From positions 46,896-110,895 of the forward strand of contig CABZJA010000001.1 in assembly GCA_902525935.1 (NCBI GenBank): 64,000 nucleotides of DNA, in the 5' to 3' direction. Origin of the DNA: an uncultured Pelagibacteraceae bacterium (GTDB taxonomy: Bacteria; Pseudomonadota; Alphaproteobacteria; Pelagibacterales; Pelagibacteraceae). The translations under genes were made by a program, and so were the position numbers. This document shows positions 21,977 through 31,966 of this stretch, piece after piece (position 1 is the first letter of the stretch; each line of letters begins with the position of its first letter). The notes under the pieces were generated by a model, which worked only from the letters and a program-made list of their open reading frames with translations, had not been told where the DNA came from and ran no database searches.

Positions 21977-22696
21977 ATGCAGAAAAATGTTGGAAAAATG
22001 TCGATAAATTACTCCCCAAATTTTAATTTAAGAAAAAGAAGTTTTTCAAAAGTAAAGTACCTAATATTTCATTACACAGGAATGAAATCTGAAAAAGGAG
22101 CTATAAAAAGGCTAACAAATAATAATACTGAAGTAAGCTGTCATTATTTTATCAAGAGAAATGGTAAAATAATTAAAATTGTTCCTGATTTATACATTGC
22201 TTGGCATGCTGGAATTTCATCATGGAAAAAAGATAAGTTCCTAAATTCAAATTCAATAGGTATAGAGATATCTAATCCGGGACATGAATATGGATATAAA
22301 GATTTTAGTCCAAGTCAAATTAAATCAGTTATCAGTTTATCAAAAAAGTTAAAAAAAAAATATAAAATAAAAAAAAAAAATATTTTAGGGCATTCTGATA
22401 TTGCACCTTTAAGAAAAAAAGATCCTGGAGAAAAATTCCCTTGGAAAATACTTTATAAAAATAAAATATGCTTGTGGCATAGTTTAAGTGAGCAACATTG
22501 CAAGAAATTAAGGAAGATTAAATTAAATGACAACAAAAAATTTTATAAATTATTATTTAAGTTTGGTTATAAATCAACAAATAAATCATACGAGAAGATT
22601 AAGATATATAAAAATTTTCAAAGAAGATTTAGACCACAAATAATTAGTAGTACCGTCGATCAAGAATCATACGCGATTATAAAATCCTTGATTTAA
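21977..22696 (+). CDS. N-acetylmuramoyl-L-alanine amidase (AmpD-like, amidase_2)
   Basis: YLIFHYTGMKS, CHYFIKRNGKIIKIV, AWHAGISSW, GIEISNPGH, ILGHSDIAPLRKKDPGEKFPW. Confidence 0.9.
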   Translation: MQKNVGKMSINYSPNFNLRKRSFSKVKYLIFHYTGMKSEKGAIKRLTNNNTEVSCHYFIKRNGKIIKIVPDLYIAWHAGISSWKKDKFLNSNSIGIEISNPGHEYGYKDFSPSQIKSVISLSKKLKKKYKIKKKNILGHSDIAPLRKKDPGEKFPWKILYKNKICLWHSLSEQHCKKLRKIKLNDNKKFYKLLFKFGYKSTNKSYEKIKIYKNFQRRFRPQIISSTVDQESYAIIKSLI

Positions 22697-22744
22697 TTGA
22701 TCTAAAAATAGTTGAAATTTATTGAAAAAAGAATATTTCTTTAT

Positions 22745-23104
22745 ATGCCAGATAAATGACTTATCGCTTTAATTTATTAAAGAGGAAAGTCCGGGCTCTA
22801 CAAAGACACAGTGCCAGTTAATTGCTGGCGGGGGAAACCCTAGGGATAGTGCCACAGAAAATAAACCGCCTTATCAAGGCAAGGGTGAAAAGGTGTGGTA
22901 AGAGCACACCGGCTAAGTTGGTAACAACTAGCGCATGGAAAACCCCACTGGGAGCAAGACTGAGTAGAGATGACATTGTTAGAAATAACTAAAAGCAGTC
23001 TTTGGCTAGTCATCAGGGTTAGTTGCTTGAGCTTTAAAGTAATTTAAAGCCTAGATAAATGATAAGTTTAAATGACAGAACCCGGCTTATAGTTTATCTG
23101 GCAT
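22745..23104 (+). ncRNA. rnpB: RNase P RNA (bacterial class A)
   Basis: P1 pairing ATGCCAGATAAA/TTTATCTGGCAT at the ends; GAGGAAAGTCCGGGCTC, CAGTGCCAG...GGGGGAAACCCTAGGGATAGTGCCACAGAAA, GCAAGACTGAGTAGAGATG, GACAGAACCCGGCTTATAG signatures. Confidence 0.95.
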
Positions 23105-23161
23105 TAAAAAATTATCTTAAATATTCAATAAATCTTGAAAAATGACAACATAATATTTGCT

Positions 23162-23205
23162 ATTGACGCTTACTTATAAAACCCATAATATCCCATAAAA
23201 ACCCA
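23162..23205 (+). promoter_or_regulatory. mraZ promoter with predicted MraZ operator (three TGGGN repeats on minus strand, 10-bp period)
   Basis: -35-like TTGACG (23162) and -10-like CATAAT (23184); ACCCA-taata-TCCCA-taaaa-ACCCA at 23181-23205 = TGGGT-N5-TGGGA-N5-TGGGT. Confidence 0.75.
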
Positions 23206-23225
23206 AATTTAGGATTATATGTTTT

Positions 23226-23681
23226 ATGTTTTTATCAACTTACGAAAACAAATTGGACAAAAAGGGAAGGGTTTCAGTGCCTGCATCATATAGATCTTAT
23301 TTATCAAATATTGGCTATAATGGTATAATTTGTTATCCATCTTTTAATAATCAGTGTATTGAGGCATGGCCTCAAGATCGAATAGAAAAAATTTCAAATG
23401 CAATTGACTCTCTCAACCCTTTTGAAGAAAAAAAAGATTATTTTGCAACTTCTATATTATCTGAAAGTATAAACTTACAATTTGACAGTGAAGGAAGAGT
23501 ACAAATAACTCCAAAACTATTAAAACATGCAAAAATTAAGAATAGCATGTTATTTGTTGGTCAAGGTAAAACATTTCAAATCTGGGAACCAACACTTTTT
23601 GAAAAATTTAGGGCAAACGCTAGAAAAAAATCAAACATTAATAGAGCAGGTCTTAAATGGGAAAAACAATTTAATAACTAA
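23226..23681 (+). CDS. mraZ: Transcriptional regulator MraZ
   Basis: [23 protein letters not shown]...[21 protein letters not shown]. Confidence 0.95.
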   Translation: MFLSTYENKLDKKGRVSVPASYRSYLSNIGYNGIICYPSFNNQCIEAWPQDRIEKISNAIDSLNPFEEKKDYFATSILSESINLQFDSEGRVQITPKLLKHAKIKNSMLFVGQGKTFQIWEPTLFEKFRANARKKSNINRAGLKWEKQFNN

Positions 23682-23692
23682 AAGGGGAGAAA

Positions 23693-25138
23693 ATGACAAT
23701 AAACTTTAAAACACCAGATATAAAAGAACTTAAACCACGAATTCTAGTATTAGGCGTGGGAGGAGCTGGAGGAAATGCAATAAATGGAATGATTGATGCT
23801 GGTCTTCAGGGTGTAGAGTTTATTGCAGTTAATACAGATGCTCAAGATTTAAGATTAAGTAAGGCACAAACTAAAATACAAATGGGTTTAAATTTAACAA
23901 AAGGTTTAGGCGCTGGAGCAAAATTAGATATTGGTCAAGCTGCTGCAGATGAGTCATTAAATGAAATAGTTAACGTTCTTCAAGGTGCAAATATGGTTTT
24001 CATAACAGCAGGAATGGGAGGCGGAACTGGCACAGGATCTGCTCATGTTATCGCTAGAGCAGCAAAAGAATTAAATATTTTAACAGTTGGGGTTATAACA
24101 CTTCCATTTTTATACGAAGGTCCATCTAGAATGAGAAAAGCTCAACAAGGACTAGAGGAACTTAGAAAACATGTAGACACTATTATTGTTGTTCCAAATC
24201 AAAATTTATTCAAAATAGCCAGTGAACAGACAACTTTTGAAGAATCTTTTGAATTATCAAATGATGTTTTGCTGCATGGAGTCCAAAGTATTACAGATTT
24301 GATGGTCAGACCAGGTCTTATCAATTTAGATTTTGCTGATGTTGAAACTGTTATGAGCTCAATGGGTAAAGCAATGATGGGAACAGGTCAAGCAGAGGGT
24401 GAAGGGAGAGCTGTTAAAGCAGCAGAATCTGCAATAAACAATCCTTTAATTGATGATTATTCGTTAAAAGGGGCTAAAGGACTTCTAGTTAATATAACTG
24501 GAGGTAAGGATTTAAAATTATTTGAAGTTGATGAGGCAGTTAATAAAGTTAGAGCAGAGGTTGACCCAGAAGCTGAGTTAATTATCGGAGCTATTACAGA
24601 TGAAAGTTTAGACGGATTAATGAGAGTTTCGATTGTTGCAACAGCATTAGATGGTCAGCAACCCGAGCCAAAGTCTGTGATAAATATGGTTCATAGAATT
24701 CAAAATAGAAATCCAGGCTACTCCGAATTCTCAAATTCTGGATCTACACAATCATTTCAATTTACAAATAATAGTAATTCGATAATTACTAATGGAGCAA
24801 ATGCACTTAAAATAGAGGAAGAAGTTCAAAAAGAAGAATTAGCTTCCAACGGTTTAGATAGCAGTGATTTAAATGAAATATCAAGCACTTTAAAAAGCGA
24901 GACTTTAGAGCAACCGGAAGTTCCTTCAGTAAATGCAGATAATGTTGATATTGACAGTAAGGCTGAAGAACAAATTTCAGAGAACAATGGCCTAGAAAAT
25001 TTTGAATTAAGTGACGATGATACACCTGAACTATTTAATTCAGATACTAATGAGGAATTATTAAATAATTCAGAAGATATAAATTCAGAAGAAGAAGATT
25101 TAGAAATCCCAGCATTTTTGAGAAGACAAAAAAATTAA
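23693..25138 (+). CDS. ftsZ: Cell division protein FtsZ
   Basis: [29 protein letters not shown] tubulin signature, C-terminal [11 protein letters not shown] peptide. Confidence 0.97.
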   Translation: MTINFKTPDIKELKPRILVLGVGGAGGNAINGMIDAGLQGVEFIAVNTDAQDLRLSKAQTKIQMGLNLTKGLGAGAKLDIGQAAADESLNEIVNVLQGANMVFITAGMGGGTGTGSAHVIARAAKELNILTVGVITLPFLYEGPSRMRKAQQGLEELRKHVDTIIVVPNQNLFKIASEQTTFEESFELSNDVLLHGVQSITDLMVRPGLINLDFADVETVMSSMGKAMMGTGQAEGEGRAVKAAESAINNPLIDDYSLKGAKGLLVNITGGKDLKLFEVDEAVNKVRAEVDPEAELIIGAITDESLDGLMRVSIVATALDGQQPEPKSVINMVHRIQNRNPGYSEFSNSGSTQSFQFTNNSNSIITNGANALKIEEEVQKEELASNGLDSSDLNEISSTLKSETLEQPEVPSVNADNVDIDSKAEEQISENNGLENFELSDDDTPELFNSDTNEELLNNSEDINSEEEDLEIPAFLRRQKN

Positions 25139-25156
25139 TGGTCTTCAAAAAAATAA

Positions 25157-26149
25157 ATGAATGCCACCATAAATCTGGAAAAACATTTTCCAGTATTACT
25201 AAATGAACTAGTTAGTATTATTTCCCCTCTTTATGGTGGCACATTTATAGATTGTACTTTTGGAGCTGGGGGCTACTCAAAGAAAATATTAGAAGAAACT
25301 TCAAATAATGTTATAGCATTTGATAGAGATAAATCTGTAAAAAGTATTGCCAATGAACTTCTTTCAAAAAATAAAAAAAGATTTAAATTTTATAACTCAA
25401 AATTTTCAAGTATAGACCAAATTAAAAATGAAAATATTAAAGGTGTCATTTTTGATCTAGGATATTCATTAAATCAAATATCTGACTTAAATCGAGGACT
25501 ATCATTTAGGAGTAAGGGTAAATTAGATATGAGAATGGGATTAAATGATTTTTCTTGTAACGATGTAATTACACACATGAGTCAAACAAATCTTTATAAA
25601 ATTTTTAAATACTTTAGTGACGAAAAATACGCAAAACCAATATCAAAAAAAATAGTGCAACTAAGAGAAAATAGAAAAATCGAGACAGAAAATCTTGTAG
25701 AAATCGTTGAAAGTATAAAGAAAAACAGAAGTGGAAAAAATAAATCTACGAAAATTTTTCAAGCTCTTAGAATTTTTGTAAATAAAGAGATTAGTGAACT
25801 TATGAATGGGTTGATAAAAGCATATAATATTCTACCTATTGGAGGAGTAATAGCTGTTGTAACTTTTCATTCAATTGAAGATAAAATAGTAAAATTTTTT
25901 TTTAAAGAATATTCAGAAACAAAAAATTTTTCTAGGTATTTACCAAAATCTATTACAGAAAAAACATATTTTAAATTAACGAAAAAAAAACCAATAATTC
26001 CATCACCTTTTGAAATTAAAATTAATCCACCATCAAGATCTGCGAAACTTAGATTTGCTTATAAAGTAGATAATGGATGTAATTTTAAAAATTTTGTTAA
26101 TCAATTTAAATATTTGAAAGATATTGAAAACTTAAGCTTTGATGTTTAA
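25157..26149 (+). CDS. rsmH: 16S rRNA (cytosine1402-N4)-methyltransferase
   Basis: HFPVLLNELVSIISPLYGGTFIDCTFGAGGYSKKIL; FDLGYSLNQI; FHSIEDKIVKFFFKE. Confidence 0.95.
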   Translation: MNATINLEKHFPVLLNELVSIISPLYGGTFIDCTFGAGGYSKKILEETSNNVIAFDRDKSVKSIANELLSKNKKRFKFYNSKFSSIDQIKNENIKGVIFDLGYSLNQISDLNRGLSFRSKGKLDMRMGLNDFSCNDVITHMSQTNLYKIFKYFSDEKYAKPISKKIVQLRENRKIETENLVEIVESIKKNRSGKNKSTKIFQALRIFVNKEISELMNGLIKAYNILPIGGVIAVVTFHSIEDKIVKFFFKEYSETKNFSRYLPKSITEKTYFKLTKKKPIIPSPFEIKINPPSRSAKLRFAYKVDNGCNFKNFVNQFKYLKDIENLSFDV

Positions 26150-26414
26150 AAAAATTCTTATATTTATTCCGATAATCTTATTAATTATTTCAACAACTTT
26201 TACAAAAAATTCCACAAAACAACTTGATAAAAAAATATTTGAAATACAGGAAAATATTAGAGCCTTAGAGAATAAATATGAACTTGTTTTATTAGATTAC
26301 AATTATCTTACATCTCCTAATAAATTAATGGAATATTCTCAAAAGTATTTTGATGAAGAATTAAAAAAAAAAGAAATTAAAGATTTAAAAAATTATATAT
26401 TTAAAAATGAATAA
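26139..26414 (+). CDS. ftsL: FtsL-like small membrane protein
   Basis: Single N-terminal TM plus coiled coil, located between rsmH and ftsI. Confidence 0.65.
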   Translation: MMFKKILIFIPIILLIISTTFTKNSTKQLDKKIFEIQENIRALENKYELVLLDYNYLTSPNKLMEYSQKYFDEELKKKEIKDLKNYIFKNE

Positions 26415-28041
26415 TATTGATGAGAATTTCAAATTTCAGGAAAATAAATCAAATTTAAAGATATCTTTTGAGCGAATTTCATTTATTTTCTTTGTTTTTT
26501 TTATAATTACAGCAATTTTCTTATCTAAAACTGTTTATTTAGGTTTTAAAAAAACAACACAAACAAAAATAATAAAAGAAAAAGAAAAATATAGAGCATC
26601 TATTATGGATAGAGATGGAAATATTATTGCTAAAACTGTCCGCGTAACAAACTTAGGCATTAATCCAAGTCAACTAATTGATAAAGAAAAATTATTAATT
26701 TCTTTAAGATTAATTTTTCCTGAAAAGAACTTTAATAAAGAAATATATGGAAATAAGTTTTTTTATGTAAAAAAAAAAATATCTCCAGAAAAACTTGAAA
26801 AAATTAAATTATTGGGTGAAAAGTCATTTAAAGAAGAAGAAAATATTGCACGTGTTTATCCTAATGGTAGTCTTTTCAGTCATATATTGGGACAGATTGA
26901 TATAGACAATAATGGTGTATCAGGCATAGAAAAATCATTTGATTATGAATTAACCACCTCTAACAAGCCTTTAAAATTAACTTTAGACACTGAAATACAA
27001 TATTTGGCTCGGCAGGAACTATTAAAATTTCAAGACATTTTTAATAGTTTTGGAAGTGCAGCTATTTTAATGAATATAAATAATGGAGAAATTCTTTCAA
27101 TGGTTTCTCTTCCAGATTTTGATTTAAATAAAAGAAAAAATATCTCAGATAAAAAATTTATAAATAGATCAACAAAAGGTGTATATGAGCTCGGTTCTGT
27201 ATTTAAAACATTTACATTAGCTGCTGGATTTCAGCAAGGCGTTGTAGGAAAAGATACATTATTCGAAAATCTACCAAAAAAAATAAAATGTGCTGGGAGA
27301 TCAATTTCTGAATATGACATGGATATTCCATCAAGCCTTACAGCAGAAGAAATATTGATTAGATCAGGTAACATTGGTTCAATTAAAATTGCACAGAAAG
27401 TTGGATTAGAAAATTTTAGAAAGTTTTTAGAAGATTTAGATTTAATAAATAAAACACAATTCGATATTGAAGAAGTTGGAAATCCAATTCCATTTAAATG
27501 GGGTAAATGTAAACTCGCCACTTCTGCTTATGGTCATGGAATAACAACAACCCCTCTTCAACTTGCAAAAGGCTACGCAATAATCGCAAATGGTGGATAT
27601 AAAATAAAACCAACTTTAATTAAAAAAGAGCTTAATATAAAAAAAGGTGAACAAATAATAAGTAAAGAAAATTCAAGTAAAATTAATAAGATTTTAAGAA
27701 AAATTGTAACATTAGAGCAGGGTACCGCTAATCTAGCCAACATCATTGGTTATGAAATTGCAGGAAAAACAGGTACGGCACAAAAGTCAATCAAGGGAAA
27801 ATATTCCAAAAAAAAAGTAAATACTTTTGCATCAATTTTTCCAGTGTCTGATCCAAAATATGTATTAATTGTTTTATTGGATGAACCAAAATTAAGCAAA
27901 ACGTATGTTTATGAATATAATATTGATGGAAAAAAAATGAAAATAGTTGGAACTCCTTTTAATACAGCTGGCTGGACTTCAGTTGAAGTTGCAAAAAATA
28001 TAATTGAAAAAATTGGGCCTATTTTAGCCATAAAATATTAA
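26407..28041 (+). CDS. ftsI: Penicillin-binding protein 3 (FtsI)
   Basis: RASIMDRDGNIIAKTV, GVYELGSVFKTFT (SxxK), RSGNIG (SxN), AGKTGTAQKS (KTG). Confidence 0.95.
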   Translation: MNNIDENFKFQENKSNLKISFERISFIFFVFFIITAIFLSKTVYLGFKKTTQTKIIKEKEKYRASIMDRDGNIIAKTVRVTNLGINPSQLIDKEKLLISLRLIFPEKNFNKEIYGNKFFYVKKKISPEKLEKIKLLGEKSFKEEENIARVYPNGSLFSHILGQIDIDNNGVSGIEKSFDYELTTSNKPLKLTLDTEIQYLARQELLKFQDIFNSFGSAAILMNINNGEILSMVSLPDFDLNKRKNISDKKFINRSTKGVYELGSVFKTFTLAAGFQQGVVGKDTLFENLPKKIKCAGRSISEYDMDIPSSLTAEEILIRSGNIGSIKIAQKVGLENFRKFLEDLDLINKTQFDIEEVGNPIPFKWGKCKLATSAYGHGITTTPLQLAKGYAIIANGGYKIKPTLIKKELNIKKGEQIISKENSSKINKILRKIVTLEQGTANLANIIGYEIAGKTGTAQKSIKGKYSKKKVNTFASIFPVSDPKYVLIVLLDEPKLSKTYVYEYNIDGKKMKIVGTPFNTAGWTSVEVAKNIIEKIGPILAIKY

Positions 28042-28049
28042 GAAATTTC

Positions 28050-30881
28050 ATGATGAATTTAATAAATTTTTTTAAAAATTTAAAAAAAGAAATAAATTAT
28101 AAAAGTATCAAAGGATTTGAATTTAACTCAAAAAAAATAAAAAAAAATTACATATTTTTTGCCATTAAAGGAAATAAAATTAATGGTAATAATTATATAA
28201 CAGAAGCTATAAAAAATGGAGCTAAAGTAATAGTATCAAATAAGTTTAAAAATGGTGTCAACAAAGGTATAGTTTATATTAAAGTAAGTGATCCTAGATT
28301 AGCTTTATCAAATTTTGCAACAAGATATTATTCTCAAAAACCAAAAAATATAATTGCTGTGACAGGCACAAATGGCAAATCATCTATAGCAAATTTTTAC
28401 TACCAGATATTAAAACTTAATAAAAAAAAAGTAGCTTCAATTGGAACACTTGGTGTTAAATCAGATAAAATTAATTTAAAACTTGATAATACTACTGTTG
28501 ATTCAATCATAATAAATAAATTACTTTCAAATTTGAAGCGTAAAAAAATTGAAAATATAATATTAGAAGCCTCTAGCCACGGACTCCACCAAAAAAGATT
28601 ACATGGTATAAAATTTAACACTTCTATATTTACAAACCTAAGTAGGGATCATTTAGATTATCATAAAAATTATAAAAATTATTTTAATTCAAAGTTAATT
28701 TTATTTAATGAATTAACAAAAAAAAATGGTAATTTGGTATACGATAGTGACACAAAACTCTCTAACATTTTTAAAAAAATTGCCAAAAGAAAGAAATTGA
28801 ATTCATTAAGTATCGGAAAATACAATAGCAATTTAAAAATTATTTCGATAAAAATTTTAAACAATAATCAGCATGTAAAATTTTCTTACCAAAATAAACA
28901 ATATCAATTTAAAACTAGCTTAATTGGAAAAATACAAATTAAAAATTTGATTATGGCGGTTGCTGCAGCACTTAGAAGTGGTTTAAAAATTGATAATATT
29001 ATTAAAAATCTTGAATATGTTAAACCAACAAACGGAAGAATGGAGTTAGTTGGTAAAACTAAAGATAATTCTATAGTAATTTTAGATTATGCTCATACTC
29101 CTGAAGCACTTAAAACTTGTATAGAAAATGTCAAAGAACAGTTTGGTCTAAGAAAAATTAACATTTTATTTGGATGTGGTGGTGAAAGAGATAAAGAAAA
29201 AAGACCAATCATGGGCAAAATTGTAAATAAATTGTGTAATTTCATTTATCTTACAGATGATAACCCCAGAAATGAGAGTCCAAAAGAAATAAGAGATAAT
29301 ATTAAAAAGTCAATCCTACCATCCAAAATGATTGAAATACCCTCAAGAAAATTAGCCATAAGAAAAGCAATTTTAAATAGCAAGTCTGACGAAGTTCTTA
29401 TTATTGCAGGGAAAGGACACGAAAGTACTCAAGAATATAAATTTAAAAAAAAATTTTCAGATAAAGATAATATAAGAAAATCTATAATTTTTAAAAATAG
29501 ACATTTATCAAATGATTGGAAATTAAATATTCTTAAAGAAATAATAAAAAATAAGAAATTAGACAAATTAAAAAATTTTAAAATAAGCACCAACTCAAAA
29601 GTATCAAATAAAGATAAAATTTTCTTTGGAATTAAGGGCAAATCTTTAAATGGTAATGATTTTGCTGATGAGGCCATTAAAAATGGAGCAAAACTTGCAA
29701 TCCTTCAAAATACTAAAAATCTTAATCAAAAAAAAATTAATGTTAAAAATACTTTAAAATTACTAGTTAAGTTATCTCATAAGATAAGAGTTTCTTCAAG
29801 TGCATCTCAAGTTGCAATAACAGGATCTTCTGGCAAGACATCACTAAAAGAATTATTAGGTCAATGCCTACAAAAAAGCTATTCTACAACTTTTTCAAAA
29901 AATTCATTCAACAATAAATTTGGTTTACCTATATCTTTAATAAATTTGAGTAAGAATACAATTTATGGAATATTTGAAATTGGTATGGATAAAAAAGGAG
30001 AGATAGATTTTTTATCACAAATAATTAAACCAGACATTGGAATTATTACAAATATCAGTTATGCACATGCTAAAAATTTTAGAACTTTATTTGACATTGC
30101 TAAAGCTAAATCAGAGATTATTTTCAATATAAGAAAAAACGGAACAATTATATTAAATAAAGATGATAAATTTTTTGATTTTTTTTCAAAATTAGCGAAA
30201 AAAAATAATTTAAATGTTATTTCTTTTGGAAAACATAAAAATTCTAATATTAGATTATTTAAAATAAAAAAAACTAAAAAAAACTGTATTATATATGTTA
30301 GTGTAGATAATAGAATTTATAATTTTAAAATTCATAACAATTTATTACCTTACGTAGAAAATATATTAGCTTCTGTCGCAGTTTGTAAAAGTCTGAGTAT
30401 TATTGATAAAATAAAAAATAACTTTTATTATAATTACCAAATACCTATCGGTAGAGGAAACATTAAGAAAATTAGTCTTGGTTCTAAAAAAATAAACATA
30501 ATAGATGAAAGTTACAATTCAAATCCATTATCACTAAATTTTTCAATTAAAAAATTTGATAATTTAAAGATAAATCCAGATAAAAAATTTATACTACTAG
30601 GTGATATGTTGGAATTAGGAAAATTTTCAAAAAAACTTCATATTGAGGCAGCAAAAGAAATCAATAAGGCAAAATTCAAAAAATTGTTTGTTTATGGGAA
30701 TAATATCATTGATACTTTTAACAAAATTAGAACACAAAAAAAAGGAAAAGTACTTAAATCAACAAGTGATATTCTAGATATAATAAAAAATGATTTAAAA
30801 AATAATGATTTTCTAATGATCAAAGGTTCAAATTCAACAGGTCTTAACCAAATAACAAAAAATATTGGAACAAAATCTTAA
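28050..30881 (+). CDS. murE-murF: Bifunctional MurE-MurF fusion (UDP-MurNAc-tripeptide synthetase / D-Ala-D-Ala-adding ligase)
   Basis: 943 aa single ORF: MurE half with VTGTNGKSSIANFY, DNPRNESP; MurF half starting ~aa 490 with ITGSSGKTSLKE, FEIGMDKKGEI, DESYNSNPLS, LGDMLELG. Confidence 0.95.
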   Translation: MMNLINFFKNLKKEINYKSIKGFEFNSKKIKKNYIFFAIKGNKINGNNYITEAIKNGAKVIVSNKFKNGVNKGIVYIKVSDPRLALSNFATRYYSQKPKNIIAVTGTNGKSSIANFYYQILKLNKKKVASIGTLGVKSDKINLKLDNTTVDSIIINKLLSNLKRKKIENIILEASSHGLHQKRLHGIKFNTSIFTNLSRDHLDYHKNYKNYFNSKLILFNELTKKNGNLVYDSDTKLSNIFKKIAKRKKLNSLSIGKYNSNLKIISIKILNNNQHVKFSYQNKQYQFKTSLIGKIQIKNLIMAVAAALRSGLKIDNIIKNLEYVKPTNGRMELVGKTKDNSIVILDYAHTPEALKTCIENVKEQFGLRKINILFGCGGERDKEKRPIMGKIVNKLCNFIYLTDDNPRNESPKEIRDNIKKSILPSKMIEIPSRKLAIRKAILNSKSDEVLIIAGKGHESTQEYKFKKKFSDKDNIRKSIIFKNRHLSNDWKLNILKEIIKNKKLDKLKNFKISTNSKVSNKDKIFFGIKGKSLNGNDFADEAIKNGAKLAILQNTKNLNQKKINVKNTLKLLVKLSHKIRVSSSASQVAITGSSGKTSLKELLGQCLQKSYSTTFSKNSFNNKFGLPISLINLSKNTIYGIFEIGMDKKGEIDFLSQIIKPDIGIITNISYAHAKNFRTLFDIAKAKSEIIFNIRKNGTIILNKDDKFFDFFSKLAKKNNLNVISFGKHKNSNIRLFKIKKTKKNCIIYVSVDNRIYNFKIHNNLLPYVENILASVAVCKSLSIIDKIKNNFYYNYQIPIGRGNIKKISLGSKKINIIDESYNSNPLSLNFSIKKFDNLKINPDKKFILLGDMLELGKFSKKLHIEAAKEINKAKFKKLFVYGNNIIDTFNKIRTQKKGKVLKSTSDILDIIKNDLKNNDFLMIKGSNSTGLNQITKNIGTKS

Positions 30882-31966
30882 TGTTATTCGAGCTTTTTTC
30901 AATCCTGGTTGATCAATTCAGTTTTCTAAATGTTTTTAAATATCTAACAGTTAGAACTGGACTTTCTATGTTTACAGCTATGGCCGTTGTTTTTTTATTT
31001 GGAAACCCATTAATAAAGTTTTTTTCATCAAAACAAATTCATAACCCAATCAGAGAAGATGGTCCAAGCGACCATATTATCAGAAAAATTGGAACTCCTA
31101 CTATGGGAGGTTTGATAATATTATCAGGTGTTTTCTCAGGAGTTTTATTATGGGGTGATTTATCAAATCCATATAATTGGTTTTTAATTTATATCGCAGT
31201 ATCTTTTGGAATGTTGGGAGCTTACGATGATTATAAAAAAATAAAGTTTAAAAGTTCTCAAGGAATTTCCTCTAAACTTAAGTTTTCTATTCAAATTATT
31301 TTAGCTTTGATTGGTATATTTATACTTTACTCCACAAGCAATTCCGAACATATAAATAATTTATATTTTCCTTTTTTCAAAAATTTAGTAATCAACCTTG
31401 GATGGTTCTTTATACCTTTTTATATGTTCATTTTAGTTGGAGCTTCAAATGCTGTTAATTTAACCGATGGTTTAGATGGATTGGCAACAGTTCCTGTTAT
31501 GTTAGTTGCCGCCTGTTTTGCATTTATAAGTTACGTATCAGGTAATATAATTTTTTCAGACTATCTTCAGATTGCATATATAGAGGGTGTTGGAGAAGCC
31601 TCTATATTTTGTGGATCAATAATTGGAGCATGCTTAGGCTTCTTATGGTTCAATGCACCACCAGCAAAAATTTTTATGGGAGATACTGGATCATTATCTT
31701 TAGGAGGTTCATTAGGAGCAGTTGGTATAATAACTAAGCATGAAATAGTTTTAGCAATAACAGGAGGGCTTTTTGTACTAGAAGCTGTTTCTGTGATAGT
31801 TCAAGTAGTTTCTTATAAATTCACAGGTAAACGAATATTCAGAATGGCGCCAATTCACCACCATTTTGAAAAAAAAGGATGGCCCGAGTCAACTGTTGTA
31901 ATTAGGTTCTGGATAATATCAATTATTTTAGCGATGATTGGATTGGCAACTTTGAAACTTAGATAA
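30881..31966 (+). CDS. mraY: Phospho-N-acetylmuramoyl-pentapeptide-transferase
   Basis: GTPTMGGLIIL, NAVNLTDGLDGLA, FMGDTGSLSLGG, APIHHHFEKKGW. Confidence 0.97.
   Translation: MLFELFSILVDQFSFLNVFKYLTVRTGLSMFTAMAVVFLFGNPLIKFFSSKQIHNPIREDGPSDHIIRKIGTPTMGGLIILSGVFSGVLLWGDLSNPYNWFLIYIAVSFGMLGAYDDYKKIKFKSSQGISSKLKFSIQIILALIGIFILYSTSNSEHINNLYFPFFKNLVINLGWFFIPFYMFILVGASNAVNLTDGLDGLATVPVMLVAACFAFISYVSGNIIFSDYLQIAYIEGVGEASIFCGSIIGACLGFLWFNAPPAKIFMGDTGSLSLGGSLGAVGIITKHEIVLAITGGLFVLEAVSVIVQVVSYKFTGKRIFRMAPIHHHFEKKGWPESTVVIRFWIISIILAMIGLATLKLR

Noticed and set aside
28050-30881. Possible artefactual fusion of murE and murF by lost stop codon
   Set aside because: Both halves are full-length with intact motifs and a plausible linker; treated as a genuine fusion pending read check
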